From Micromonospora pisi (GTDB lineage Bacteria; Actinomycetota; Actinomycetes; Mycobacteriales; Micromonosporaceae), in the NCBI RefSeq assembly GCF_003633685.1, contig NZ_RBKT01000001.1, positions 2,852,001-2,916,000 of the forward strand: a stretch of DNA of 64,000 nucleotides. Reading direction: 5' to 3'. A model generated the notes under the pieces. The model worked only from the letters and a program-made list of their open reading frames with translations. It had not been told where the DNA came from and did no database searches. Both the position numbers and the translations under genes were made by a program. The stretch's first letter is position 1. The number at the start of each line of letters is the position of its first letter. Positions 8,584 to 17,575 of the stretch are shown one piece after another.

Positions 8584-8765
8584 ATTCAGAAGAATACGAT
8601 GCCGCCCGGGCGGGAGACAGTATGTACCTCCGCGCCCCGTATTCCTAACACAAGACGAATGTCAGATCACGGTCAGTAAGTTCTGGTTGTCCCCATAAAC
8701 GCTCTAACGTCCGTGAATAGAGGTTCGGCTCTGCGGGGGCCGACCCGTGCGGCGAGGAGATTTTC

Positions 8766-9878
8766 ATGTGGGGAAAGCGCGTAGCCGTGGTGGCCGTCGC
8801 GGCGACCGTGGCTGCTCTGGGTGCGGTGGCGCCCGTTGCCTGGGCCGGGGGGCCAGGTGAGCCGATGTTCGGCGACCTGAACCGCGACGGTGTGGTCGAC
8901 CAGGCAATGCTCGACACCGCCCCGTCCGTCAACCGCGCCCCGTTACTCGACTGCACGGTCTCCGTACGCCTCGGTAAGTCCGGCGGCGGTTACCTGCCAC
9001 CGACCGAGTACCCGTACCTGACGCTCGACGGGCCGGAGCCCAACTGCCCGGACCTGGGTGTCGCGGTCGACCTGGGCGGAGACAACGACATCGAACTCGT
9101 CCTGGCCTGGTTCGCCGGCCGCCCCTACCCGCTCGAACACGACCTGCTGGTGCTGGAGAGCTTCAAGCCCTCCGGCGGCTTCGAGGCGATCTTCCAGCCC
9201 AGCTTCATGGGGCTGGCCGACTTCAACGGCGACGGCCGCCAGGACGTCTACCAGTGGACCGACCAGGGGGCCGGGTTCGCCACCTACCTCAACACACCCG
9301 TGGGCGGCCTGACCCCGGGCCCGGTCGCCTGGTGCTCCGGTCGGCCGCAGTACCAACTGGCCGACTTCAACGGCAACCGGGCGATGGACGTGGTGATCGC
9401 GTACGTCGAGGGCTGCGCCGACTACTTCTCCGGGGTGGTGGTGATCCGGGACGACGGGATGGCCTGGCATCTTCAGGGCGACCCGTACGGCGACCACCTC
9501 TGGACCGTGAAGGTGCAGTACACCAACGCCGACCGCATCCCCGACGTGGTCACCAAGAACACCGTGACCGGTGAGATCACCTACTTCGTCGGCAACGGCG
9601 ACGGCAGCTTCCTCAAGACACCGAAGGCAGTGTCGGACCGGGCCTCGGTGAGCCGCAGCAAGAAGACGAGCATCCCGGTGATCACCAACGACGCCGCCAC
9701 CAAGCAGGCGAAGATCACCATCGTCACCCCGCCGAAGTACGGCACCGTACGGATCACCAGTGACCGCACCGTGGTCTTCACGCCGAGCAGCAAGCCGGGC
9801 AAGACCGACCGCTTCGTCTACCGGTTGACCGACCACGGCCGCAGTTCCGAGGCCGGAGTCTCCCTCAGGATCAGTTGA
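8766..9878 (+). CDS. Secreted FG-GAP/VCBS-repeat protein with Ig-like C-terminal domain (copy A)
   Basis: A 370-residue exported protein. A signal peptide ends at about residue 27 (VAWA-GG). Calcium-loop-like motifs follow, such as GDLNRDGVVD near residue 40 and LADFNGDGRQDVYQW near 155. These are typical of FG-GAP/VCBS beta-propeller repeats. The last 90 residues (IPVITNDAATK, TPPKYGTVRI, DRFVYRLTD) resemble the cadherin-like Ig domain found at the end of adhesin-type proteins. Start ATG 8766 with GAGGAG at 8754-8759. It is followed by a close paralogue at 10281. Likely an extracellular, possibly adhesive or calcium-binding protein; the partner is unknown. Confidence 0.75.
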   Translation: MWGKRVAVVAVAATVAALGAVAPVAWAGGPGEPMFGDLNRDGVVDQAMLDTAPSVNRAPLLDCTVSVRLGKSGGGYLPPTEYPYLTLDGPEPNCPDLGVAVDLGGDNDIELVLAWFAGRPYPLEHDLLVLESFKPSGGFEAIFQPSFMGLADFNGDGRQDVYQWTDQGAGFATYLNTPVGGLTPGPVAWCSGRPQYQLADFNGNRAMDVVIAYVEGCADYFSGVVVIRDDGMAWHLQGDPYGDHLWTVKVQYTNADRIPDVVTKNTVTGEITYFVGNGDGSFLKTPKAVSDRASVSRSKKTSIPVITNDAATKQAKITIVTPPKYGTVRITSDRTVVFTPSSKPGKTDRFVYRLTDHGRSSEAGVSLRIS

Positions 9879-10280
9879 ACGACGGGCACCGGGGGGTACG
9901 GGGCGCCTCGCCCCGTACCCCCGCGCTCCCGTCCACACCACCGGCGGCGCACCCGTCGACCCCAGGACAGAGCACACCCGTCGACCCCGAACAGGACGTA
10001 CCCGTGCACCCCGACAACCGGCGACCGATCGCGGTCGACGTACCGGCCGATACCCGGCCGACCGCCCGGTCAGGTCGAAAGACAGATCACCGTCACCGCG
10101 TTCCGGATCGACCCGCGACCCGGCATCGTCTGTTAGCAGCCGGCGCTCCGAGCCGGCACCACCCGGCACCGACCCGCCTCAGGCACGGTCGATGTCCGGG
10201 CCCGAGCCGGTCCGGCAGACCGGCATCGTCGGGCAAGCGGCTGGCCAGGAAGGCTGGTCTGAAGGCGGGGAGGCAACATC
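9879..10280. other. 402-bp gap between the two FG-GAP genes
   Basis: This gap separates the two paralogous secreted-protein genes. It contains a Pro/Thr-like repetitive stretch with ACCCGTCGACCCC occurring twice near 9953 and 9979. An open frame crosses it, but the composition does not look coding and the frame continues out of phase into the next gene. A leader with GGGGAGG before the ATG at 10281 is clear. No RNA gene or strong promoter was recognised. Confidence 0.4.
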
Positions 10281-11372
10281 ATGTGGAGGAAACGCATCAG
10301 CGCCCTGGCGGTCGCGACTGCGCTGGCCGTGGTCGGCGCGGCGCCGTCGGCCTGGGCTGGTGGCCAGGGCGATCCGCTCTACGGTGACCTGAACGGCGAC
10401 GGCGTGGTCGACCGCGCCGTGCTGGCCGGTGGCGGTGCGGACGAGTGTGGTGTCCAGGTCTCACTCGGCGACGGCGCGGGCGGATACGGTGCTCCCACCA
10501 CGTACACCTACGACACCCCCGGCGAGTACGGCTACTGCCCCGACATGGGCGTCGTCGTCGACCTCGGCGGCGACGGCACGGTGGAACTCGTGCTCGCCTG
10601 GTTCGACGGCCGGCCGCCGGGAGTGGAGACCGACCTGCTGGTGCTCCGGGACTACCAACCGGCGGGCGGCTTCGACGCGATCTACCAGCCGAGCTACATC
10701 GGGCTGGCGGACTTCAACGGCGACGGCCGCCAGGACGTCTACCAGTGGACCGACCAGGGGGACGGCTTCCTCACCTTCCTGAACACCGCCTCCGGGCAAC
10801 TGGTACGCGGCCCGATCGAATGGTGCAGCGGCTGGCCCGCGTACGAGTTCGCCGACTTCAACCGCAACGGCGCCACCGACGTGCTGATCGCCTACTTCGA
10901 GGGCTGCGGCGAGAACTTCACCGGTGTGGTCGTGCTGCTCGACAACGGCACCGCGGTGGAACTGGAGGGTGACCCCTGGGGTGACTCGTACTGGGCCGCG
11001 ACGGTGGTCGACGCGAACGCCGACGGCATCCCGGACGTGCGTACCACCAACGAGAGCACCGGCGAGGTCACCCACTTCATCGGCAACGGGCGGGGCGGGT
11101 TCGGCGCGGCGCCGCTCGCCGACGACGACACCGCCTCGACCAAGGGCACCAAGAAGGTCGACATCCCGGTGCTGGCGAACGACCTCTACACCAGCGCCAC
11201 GAAGATCACCATCGTCACGCCGCCGAAGTACGGCAAGCTCCAGATCACCAGTCGTCGTACGGTGCTCTACACGCCGAACGGCCAGCACACGCAGAGCGAC
11301 AAGTTCGTCTACCGGCTGACCGCCGACGGCAAGACCGACATCGCCGGGGTGACCGTACGGGTCAAGAGCTGA
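10281..11372 (+). CDS. Secreted FG-GAP/VCBS-repeat protein with Ig-like C-terminal domain (copy B)
   Basis: A 363-residue paralogue of the preceding secreted protein. It has the same architecture: signal peptide (ending AWA-GG), GDLNGDGVVD motif, central propeller repeats and an Ig-like C-terminus. The segment ADFNGDGRQDVYQWTDQG is identical in both copies, and IVTPPKYGK/IVTPPKYGT is shared near the end. They therefore arose by tandem duplication and then diverged, mostly in the first 100 residues. Start ATG 10281 with GGGGAGG. The last 11 bases overlap the end of the convergent dehydrogenase gene. Function unknown beyond likely extracellular location. Confidence 0.75.
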   Translation: MWRKRISALAVATALAVVGAAPSAWAGGQGDPLYGDLNGDGVVDRAVLAGGGADECGVQVSLGDGAGGYGAPTTYTYDTPGEYGYCPDMGVVVDLGGDGTVELVLAWFDGRPPGVETDLLVLRDYQPAGGFDAIYQPSYIGLADFNGDGRQDVYQWTDQGDGFLTFLNTASGQLVRGPIEWCSGWPAYEFADFNRNGATDVLIAYFEGCGENFTGVVVLLDNGTAVELEGDPWGDSYWAATVVDANADGIPDVRTTNESTGEVTHFIGNGRGGFGAAPLADDDTASTKGTKKVDIPVLANDLYTSATKITIVTPPKYGKLQITSRRTVLYTPNGQHTQSDKFVYRLTADGKTDIAGVTVRVKS

Positions 11373-13032
11373 CCGTCGCCTCCCGGAAGCCCCGGCCGGT
11401 CGCCCGGCCGAGGTGACCTGCGGTGACCAACTGCTCCAACAGCGGCGCGGGGGCCAGACCCGGTTCCCGCGCCGCCCCGTAGAGGCCCCGCTGGATCTTC
11501 AGCGCCACGTCCAGTCCCACCTGGTCGAGCAGCGCGAACGGACCGACCGGATAGCCGCAGCCGAGCCGCATGGCGTGGTCGACGTCCTCGACGGTCGCGT
11601 AGGACGCCTCCAGCATCCGGATCGCGTCGTTCAGGTACGGGAAGAGCAGCGCGTCGACCACGAACCCGGGCCGGTCGGCGCAGACCACCGTGGTCAGACC
11701 GAGCACCGAGGCGACCGTACGCGCGACAGCGGTGGCCTCCGCCGAGGTCCGGACGGTAAGCACGATCTCCGCGAGTTGCCGCTCCCCGACCGGGCGGGGA
11801 AAGTGCAGCCCGATCACGTCGGCCGGACGACCGGTCGCCATCGCGAGGTCGATCACCGGGAGTACCGAGGTGGTGGTGGCGAGCACCGCACCGGGTCGGC
11901 AGACCTGGTCGAGCCGGGCGAAGAGGGACCGCTTGGTCTCCAGGTCGTCGACGACCGCCTCGACCACGAGGTCGACCTCGGCCAGCCGGGCCAGTTCCGC
12001 CTCGTCGGTGGTGACCTCGACGACCCGGTAGCCGGCGGCGACAAAACCCTCGGCCAGGGTGGTGGCGAGTGGTCCCGGACCGACCAGACCGACCGTGCGC
12101 GCGGCGTCGACGTCGGTCGGCTCCACCGGCGGCGGGGTCAGTTCGTCCGGTACGACGGTGCCCGAGCCGGGGCGAAGGTAGGTGTAGAAGCCGCGGCCGG
12201 TCTTGCGGCCGAGCAGGCCCGCGGTGACCATCTGCCGAATCAGCGGGACCGGGGCGTGCCGGCGGTTGCGTCCGCCGCGCCGGTACATGGTCTCCAGGAT
12301 CTCGTACGCGGTGTCGAGCCCGATCAGGTCGAGCAGGGCGAGCGGGCCCATCGGCAGGCCGGCACCGAGGCGCATGGCCGCGTCGAGGTCCTCGCGGGTC
12401 ACGTACCGGGACTCGAAAAGTTCCACCGCCTGGTTCAGGTAGCCGAAGAGCAGGGCGTTCGCGATGAAACCCGCGCGGTCGCCGATGGTGACGTCGACCT
12501 TGCCGAGCCGGCCGCAGAGCGCCTCGACGTCGGCGACCACCTCGGGTGCGGTGACCACCGTCCGAATAACCTCGACCAGCTTCATCACCGGCGCCGGGTT
12601 GAAGAAGTGCAGCCCGACGACCTGCTGTGGCCGGGTCGTCGCGACCGCGATCTCGGTGACGCTCAGCGATGAGGTGTTGGTGGCGAGGATCGTGTCCGGC
12701 CGGCAGATCCGGTCGAGTTCGCCGAAGAGCCGCCGCTTGAGCTCGAGGCGCTCGGGCACCGCCTCGATGACCAGGTCGACGTCGTCGAGCACGGCCAGGC
12801 CGACGGCGAAGGTGACCCGGCCCAGCAGAGCGTCGCGCGCTTCGGTGGCGAGCTTGCCCCGGGCGACAGCCCGGTCGGTGGATCCGGTCAGGTTGGCCCG
12901 TCCCCGCTCCAGTGCCTCCTCGGAGATCTCCACCGCGAGCACCTCGACGCCGTTGCGGGCGAAGACCTCGACGATGCCCGCGCCCATGGTGCCGAGTCCG
13001 ATGACGCCGACGCTGGTGATCTCGCGTGCCAC
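11362..13032 (-). CDS. Double-domain 3-hydroxyacyl-CoA dehydrogenase (3-hydroxybutyryl-CoA dehydrogenase family)
   Basis: A 556-residue protein made of two copies of the dehydrogenase module. Module 1 (about 1-288) has the NAD motif GLGTMG and catalytic residues Ser121 (ATNTSSLS), His142 (GLHFFNP), Glu154 and Asn192 (FIANALLFGYLNQA). Module 2 (about 313-556) repeats the layout with VGPGPLATT, Ser389, His410 and Glu422. At the Asn position it has Asp460 (FVVDALLFPYLNDA), and its glycine motif is degenerate. Module 1 should oxidise 3-hydroxyacyl-CoA with NAD; module 2 may be structural or altered. GTG 13032 follows GGAGGCGGCT. A single-module relative lies at 24191. Confidence 0.85.
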   Translation of the reverse strand: MAREITSVGVIGLGTMGAGIVEVFARNGVEVLAVEISEEALERGRANLTGSTDRAVARGKLATEARDALLGRVTFAVGLAVLDDVDLVIEAVPERLELKRRLFGELDRICRPDTILATNTSSLSVTEIAVATTRPQQVVGLHFFNPAPVMKLVEVIRTVVTAPEVVADVEALCGRLGKVDVTIGDRAGFIANALLFGYLNQAVELFESRYVTREDLDAAMRLGAGLPMGPLALLDLIGLDTAYEILETMYRRGGRNRRHAPVPLIRQMVTAGLLGRKTGRGFYTYLRPGSGTVVPDELTPPPVEPTDVDAARTVGLVGPGPLATTLAEGFVAAGYRVVEVTTDEAELARLAEVDLVVEAVVDDLETKRSLFARLDQVCRPGAVLATTTSVLPVIDLAMATGRPADVIGLHFPRPVGERQLAEIVLTVRTSAEATAVARTVASVLGLTTVVCADRPGFVVDALLFPYLNDAIRMLEASYATVEDVDHAMRLGCGYPVGPFALLDQVGLDVALKIQRGLYGAAREPGLAPAPLLEQLVTAGHLGRATGRGFREATVSS

Positions 13033-13104
13033 AGCCGCCTCCGCCGCTCCCGGGCCGCCCGTGGGTGAACGGCCGCTAAGTTTTCTGCGCGCGAGTGTGC
13101 CATG

Positions 13105-14016
13105 TCAGCCGGCGACGCGGACCGCCGACTCGATCGCGGCGGCACCGGTGTCGCCGAGGGCGATGGTGTAGTGGTTCACCCCGGGCACCGTCTCCTCGCG
13201 CACACCGGGCAACCAGTGCGTCGCGTACCCGTCCGGGTAAAGGGGTTTGTCCGGCTCGTCGAGCAAACCCCGGGGCGCGCGCAGGAAGACCGCCGGCACC
13301 GGCAGCGGTGTCGGCTCGACGCCGGGGTACGCGTACTGGTCCCGGGCGTCCCGGACCGCCGCCGGCAGCCGGCAGGAGGGCTGGAGTTCGGGGGCCACGC
13401 CAACCAGGTCGTAGTCGACGTACCGGAGCATCGCCGGGGTCCAGTCGGCGAAGGCGGGATGCTCGCGCCACATCTGCCGATAGGACTCGCGGTCCGGGAA
13501 GGTCATGCTCAACCGGGTGAAGGCCGGTCCCACCGTCGCCGCTATCGCCGCCGAGATGGCCTGCTCGTCGGCGGTGCTGTCGAGTCCGGGCGGGGCGGGC
13601 AGCAGTGCGCCGCCGTCGACCAGCACCAGGCGCCGGACCAGTTCCGGGTGACGGTGGGCCAGCTCGATGGCGACGAATCCGCCCATCGAGTGGCCGAGCA
13701 CGACCACCGGGCCGCCGCCGTACGCCTCGATCACCCGGACCAGGTCGGCCGCGTGCCGGGCCATGCCGTACGGGCCGGGCAGGTCCCGGCTGCCGCCCCG
13801 GCCGCGCAGGTCGACCGCGACCAGCCGGTGGTCGACGCCGAGCCGCTCCCCCACCACCGACCAGGCCAGGTGGGAGGAGGTGATGCCGTGTACGGCGAGC
13901 AGCACGGGTCCGCTGTTGTGTCCCCACTCGCCGACGGTCAACTCTCCGCCGTCGACCGGCACCGTCCGCCGCAGGTACGGCACGGCCCGGTCCGCTCCGT
14001 CGTGGCCGCCGCTCAT
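13105..14016 (-). CDS. Alpha/beta hydrolase, second of a coupled pair
   Basis: A 303-residue alpha/beta-hydrolase. VLLAVHGITSSHLAWSVV supplies the oxyanion region, VVVLGHSMGGFVAIELA the nucleophile elbow (Ser), and PGVNHYTIALGD the C-terminal His. DLRGRGGSRDLPGPYGM is typical of the esterase/lipase-like group with a cap domain. The start ATG at 14016 overlaps the TGA of the upstream hydrolase gene (ATGA), so it is translationally coupled to it. The open frame extends further upstream, but only as a shadow of that gene. Substrate unknown; the pair may act on related esters. Confidence 0.75.
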   Translation of the reverse strand: MSGGHDGADRAVPYLRRTVPVDGGELTVGEWGHNSGPVLLAVHGITSSHLAWSVVGERLGVDHRLVAVDLRGRGGSRDLPGPYGMARHAADLVRVIEAYGGGPVVVLGHSMGGFVAIELAHRHPELVRRLVLVDGGALLPAPPGLDSTADEQAISAAIAATVGPAFTRLSMTFPDRESYRQMWREHPAFADWTPAMLRYVDYDLVGVAPELQPSCRLPAAVRDARDQYAYPGVEPTPLPVPAVFLRAPRGLLDEPDKPLYPDGYATHWLPGVREETVPGVNHYTIALGDTGAAAIESAVRVAG

Positions 14017-15065
14017 CCGATCAGGTCCAGCAGTGCGGCGGCGAACTCGGTGGGGCGCTCCACGTGCGGGGAGTGCCCGCACTCGGGGTAGACGACCTCG
14101 CGGTACGTCCCGCCCGCGGCGGCGTAGCGGTCCAGCACGGCCCGGGTCTGGCCGACCATCGGCTGCGGCGGGCACGTGACGGCACCCGGCCACCCGGGGA
14201 CCAGGCCAAGCGAGCCGAGGTACGCCAGGTCGAAGAGGGAGGTGTCCGAGACGATCGCGTCGACGTCGCCGCGTACCCAGGTGATCGGGGGTTTGACGGG
14301 CACGGCGACCAGGTCGTCGGCGACCCGGAAGTGGTTCGGCGCCATGGTGTTCAGCACGCCGCGACGCCCCGGTGCGGTTCCCGGCCAGGTTACGGTCGCG
14401 GCGGCGTCGCCGGGGTAGTTCGCCTCGCCGGTTGCGGTGCTGAGCATGCTCTCCAGCAGCAGGTCCTCGTCGTCGCCGAGGCTGGCCGGGTCGGCCACGT
14501 ACACGGTCCGCATGACGTTGCGCGGGCTGGTCGGCGTCTGGGCGCCCCGGTCCTTGGCCGCCAGCCGGGCGACGAAGTCGGGGTTGGCCGTACCGGCGCC
14601 GGTGCCGGCGAAGTCCGCGCTGATCGGGGTCCCGTCCTCGTCCCGGGTGCCACCGAAGCCGTAGGGCGAGACCGGTGCCTCCAGCAGCAGCGCGCGGATC
14701 CGGTCCGGGTGGTCGATCAGCAGTTGCATGGCGACGCCGCCGCCCATCGAGTGTGCGGCCACCACCGGCCGGGCGCCGGGCGCACCGAAGAGGCCCGGGG
14801 CGTCGAAGAGCGCGGCGATGTCGTCGGCGAAGTCACGCAGGCCCCGGGTGGCGTCGACCGGTGCGGCCTCGGTCGCGCCGTAGCCGCGCAGGTCGGGCGC
14901 GACCACACGAAGGGTGGGCGGCAGGTGGCGCAGGAGTGGACGCCAGAAGTCGGCGGACGAGCAGTTCCCGTGGATCAGCAGCACCGGGCTGCCGTCCGCC
15001 GGCCCGGCGACGAGCACGTTCTGGGTGATGCCCCGGGCGACGATGTTCACCTGTTCGGTTTCCAT
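14013..15065 (-). CDS. Alpha/beta hydrolase, first of a coupled pair
   Basis: A 350-residue alpha/beta-hydrolase. The motifs are VLLIHGNCSSADFWRPLL, DLRGYGATEAAP, PVVAAHSMGGGVAMQLL (nucleophile Ser) and YPECGHSPHVERP (His near the end). A large cap insertion lies between about residues 135 and 255. It is longer than its neighbour and only distantly similar, so the pair is probably not a recent duplication. Starts at ATG 15065. The gene is first in a two-gene operon with the overlapping hydrolase at 13105-14016. Substrate unknown. Confidence 0.75.
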   Translation of the reverse strand: METEQVNIVARGITQNVLVAGPADGSPVLLIHGNCSSADFWRPLLRHLPPTLRVVAPDLRGYGATEAAPVDATRGLRDFADDIAALFDAPGLFGAPGARPVVAAHSMGGGVAMQLLIDHPDRIRALLLEAPVSPYGFGGTRDEDGTPISADFAGTGAGTANPDFVARLAAKDRGAQTPTSPRNVMRTVYVADPASLGDDEDLLLESMLSTATGEANYPGDAAATVTWPGTAPGRRGVLNTMAPNHFRVADDLVAVPVKPPITWVRGDVDAIVSDTSLFDLAYLGSLGLVPGWPGAVTCPPQPMVGQTRAVLDRYAAAGGTYREVVYPECGHSPHVERPTEFAAALLDLIG

Positions 15066-15183
15066 CCCCGCGATGGTGCCACTGTGCGTCTGGTCGGGCA
15101 GTGTGGCATCCCCACATAAGCCGGCGGCCCCGATATGGCGGTACGACCTGCCGTGGCGTACCAGGACGATCAGCGCATTTCAC

Positions 15184-15729
15184 TCAGTTCAGCACCAGGT
15201 ACGCCCAAGCCGCCCATCCGGCCAACACCGCTCCGCCGCCGAAGAACCAGAGCAGCCGACCGGGACCACGTCCGGTCGCCATCGCCTGGGTCGGTGCGCC
15301 GAGCGCGGCGGCGGTCGCCCGGGCCGATGCCTGCGACGGCTGGTCGGCAGGCCGGAACGCGGGCGGCGGCGAGGACTGCGTGTACCGGATCGCGCCGACC
15401 GGGTCGGTGAGCGCCGCCGCCGGGTCGAAGAAGCGCAGTTCCACGTTCCCGACCCGGATCCGGTCGCCGTCGCGCAGCTCCATCGGGCGGGAGATCCGCT
15501 GGTCGTTGAGCCAGGTGCCGTTGGTGGAACCGGTGTCGACCAGCAGGGCGCGCCCCTGCGCCAGGTCCAGCATGGCGTGCCGCCGACTCACCTTCCGGTC
15601 GTCGATGACGATGTCGACGCCCTCCTCACGGCCGATCCTGCGGGTGCCGGGACGCAGCCGGAAACTGGCCCCCCGCATAGGTCCGTTGACCACCGTCAGC
15701 AGTGGCAACAGGTGCAACTCGTCCGACAT
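15184..15729 (-). CDS. FHA-domain protein with C-terminal membrane anchor
   Basis: A 181-residue protein. The FHA domain (about residues 10-95) has the phosphothreonine-binding motifs GREEGVDIVIDD, VSRRHAML and GSTNGTWLND. A roughly 50-residue Ala/Pro/Ser-rich linker follows, and then one helix near the C-terminus (LLWFFGGGAVLAGWAAWAYL) that should anchor it in the membrane with the FHA domain in the cytoplasm. Such proteins dock phosphorylated partners of Ser/Thr kinases, but no kinase is nearby. ATG 15729 with GGAGAG is preferred. A GTG at 15753 after GGGGGGAGG is a reasonable alternative (189 residues). Confidence 0.8.
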   Translation of the reverse strand: MSDELHLLPLLTVVNGPMRGASFRLRPGTRRIGREEGVDIVIDDRKVSRRHAMLDLAQGRALLVDTGSTNGTWLNDQRISRPMELRDGDRIRVGNVELRFFDPAAALTDPVGAIRYTQSSPPPAFRPADQPSQASARATAAALGAPTQAMATGRGPGRLLWFFGGGAVLAGWAAWAYLVLN

Positions 15730-15994
15730 CGACTCTCCGCACAGCTCGCTCACTCCGACCAACCTCCCCCCGGATGCCGGTCTCCACGCCCCCCTCGGCG
15801 CCCAGAGTCAGCCTGACATCGAGCGGCTCCCATCTCCATTAACCGCAGGATGGAGTTGCTCGTCCGGTAGGTGAATTCGGGTGACCGGTTCGGTCGGAGT
15901 GCAAGCCGTTCGATGCGTGCCATCGGGGCGGGTCCGGACAGACGCGGCGCTTCGCCGGCTACCCGTGAGTAATCCTCAGGTTTAGACTCCGGCC

Positions 15995-17494
15995 ATGACG
16001 GCTCCGCACGCTCCCGGCGTACCCGTGGTCGACCACGGCGAGTTGATCTCCACGCATCCCGCCAGCGGCGCGGAGGTGGGCCGCTTTCCGGTAGCCAGCG
16101 CCGACGATCTGATCCAACGGGTGACCCGGGCGCGGACCGCCGCGACCTGGTGGGCCGGGCTCGGCTTCACCGGGCGCCGCGCCCGGCTGCTGCGCTGGCG
16201 CTCCCGGCTCGCGCACCGGGTCGAGGAGCTCGCCGACCTGGTGCACGACGAGACCGGCAAGCCGCTCGCCGATGCCGTCGTCGAGATCGCCTCCGCGATC
16301 GAGCACGTCGACTGGGCCGCACGCAATGCCAAACGGGTGCTCGGTCCCCGCCGGGTCCGCTCCCGACTCATCGTGGCCGAGTTCGCCGCCCGGCTCGAAT
16401 ACCAGCCGTACGGCGTCGTCGGCGTGATCGGCCCGTGGAACTACCCGGTACTGACCCCGCTCGGATCGATCGCGTACGCGCTCGCCGCCGGAAACACGGT
16501 GGTGCTCAAGCCGAGCGAGTACACCCCCGCCGTCGGCCAGTGGCTCGTCGACAGCCTCGGCGAGGTGGTGCCCGAGCAACCCGTACTCCAGGTGGTGCAC
16601 GGACTCGGGGACGTCGGCGCGGCGCTATGCCGGTCCGGAGTGAACAAGGTCGCCTTCACCGGCTCGACCGCTACCGCACGCAAGGTGATGGCCGCCTGCG
16701 CCGAGACACTGACGCCGGTCCTGCTCGAAGCGGGCGGCAAGGACGCGATGATCGTGGACGGTGACGCCGACCTGGACGCCGCCGCCGACGCCGCCGTCTG
16801 GGGGGCGCTGACCAACGCGGGGCAGACCTGTATCGGAATCGAACGGGTCTACGCGGTCGAGGAGATATACAACGACTTCGTGGCCAAGGTGGTGACGAGG
16901 GCGGAAAAGCTCACCGTGGGCTCCGAACCCGACGCCCATCTCGGTCCGATCACCATGCCGACCCAGGTCGAGGTGATCCGGCGACACATCGATGACGCTC
17001 TAGCTCGGGGAGGGCGCGCGGTGCTCGGCGGACCGGATGCGGTGCAGCCCCCGTACGTCCGGCCGACCATCCTGGTCGACGTGCCCGAGGACGCCCTGGC
17101 GATCCGCGAGGAAACCTTCGGCCCGACCCTCACCATCACCCGGGTTGAGGACGCCGACGCAGCGGTGAACAGGGCAAACGCGGTTCCGTACGGGCTCGGT
17201 GGCGCGGTCTTCGGCAAGCGTCGACCGGTCGAGATCGCCCGTCGACTGCGCTCCGGGATGGTCGCGGTGAACTCGGCGCTCAGCTTCGCCGGCATGTCCA
17301 CGCTGCCCTTCGGTGGGGTGGGCGACTCCGGCTTCGGTCGGGTCCACGGCGACGACGGACTGCGCGAGTTCGGCCGGGCGAAGGCGATCACCGTACGACG
17401 TGGACCATCGCTGCTGCCGGCGATGACCTTCTCCCGAACCCCGGCACAGGTCGCGAAAATCGCAAAAGCCGTCAAAATTATGTACGGCCGGTGA
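15995..17494 (+). CDS. NAD(P)-dependent aldehyde dehydrogenase
   Basis: A 499-residue aldehyde dehydrogenase of the usual superfamily length. The Rossmann region has VIGPWNYPVL and the Lys in VVLKPSEYTP. FTGSTATARKV is the NAD-binding loop, LEAGGKDAMIV carries the general-base Glu, and NAGQTCIGIERV has the catalytic Cys. EETFGPTL is the conserved C-terminal motif. It oxidises an aldehyde to a carboxylic acid in the cytoplasm. The closest named group appears to be the succinate-semialdehyde/fatty-aldehyde type, but the substrate is not decided by these motifs. Its plus-strand neighbour is a methyltransferase. No operon partner indicates the pathway. Confidence 0.85.
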   Translation: MTAPHAPGVPVVDHGELISTHPASGAEVGRFPVASADDLIQRVTRARTAATWWAGLGFTGRRARLLRWRSRLAHRVEELADLVHDETGKPLADAVVEIASAIEHVDWAARNAKRVLGPRRVRSRLIVAEFAARLEYQPYGVVGVIGPWNYPVLTPLGSIAYALAAGNTVVLKPSEYTPAVGQWLVDSLGEVVPEQPVLQVVHGLGDVGAALCRSGVNKVAFTGSTATARKVMAACAETLTPVLLEAGGKDAMIVDGDADLDAAADAAVWGALTNAGQTCIGIERVYAVEEIYNDFVAKVVTRAEKLTVGSEPDAHLGPITMPTQVEVIRRHIDDALARGGRAVLGGPDAVQPPYVRPTILVDVPEDALAIREETFGPTLTITRVEDADAAVNRANAVPYGLGGAVFGKRRPVEIARRLRSGMVAVNSALSFAGMSTLPFGGVGDSGFGRVHGDDGLREFGRAKAITVRRGPSLLPAMTFSRTPAQVAKIAKAVKIMYGR

Positions 17495-17575
17495 TCCTTA
17501 CCCATCCGATCGTGGTGGAGGAATAGGCGTTTCAGATATACCGGCTCAAGCTGACGTACCCCTACATTCCGTCAA

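Noticed and set aside
9875-10387. An open frame covering the gap between the two FG-GAP genes
   Set aside because: Its Pro/Arg/His composition fits noncoding high-GC sequence, and it runs out of phase into the next gene. No ribosome binding site fits.
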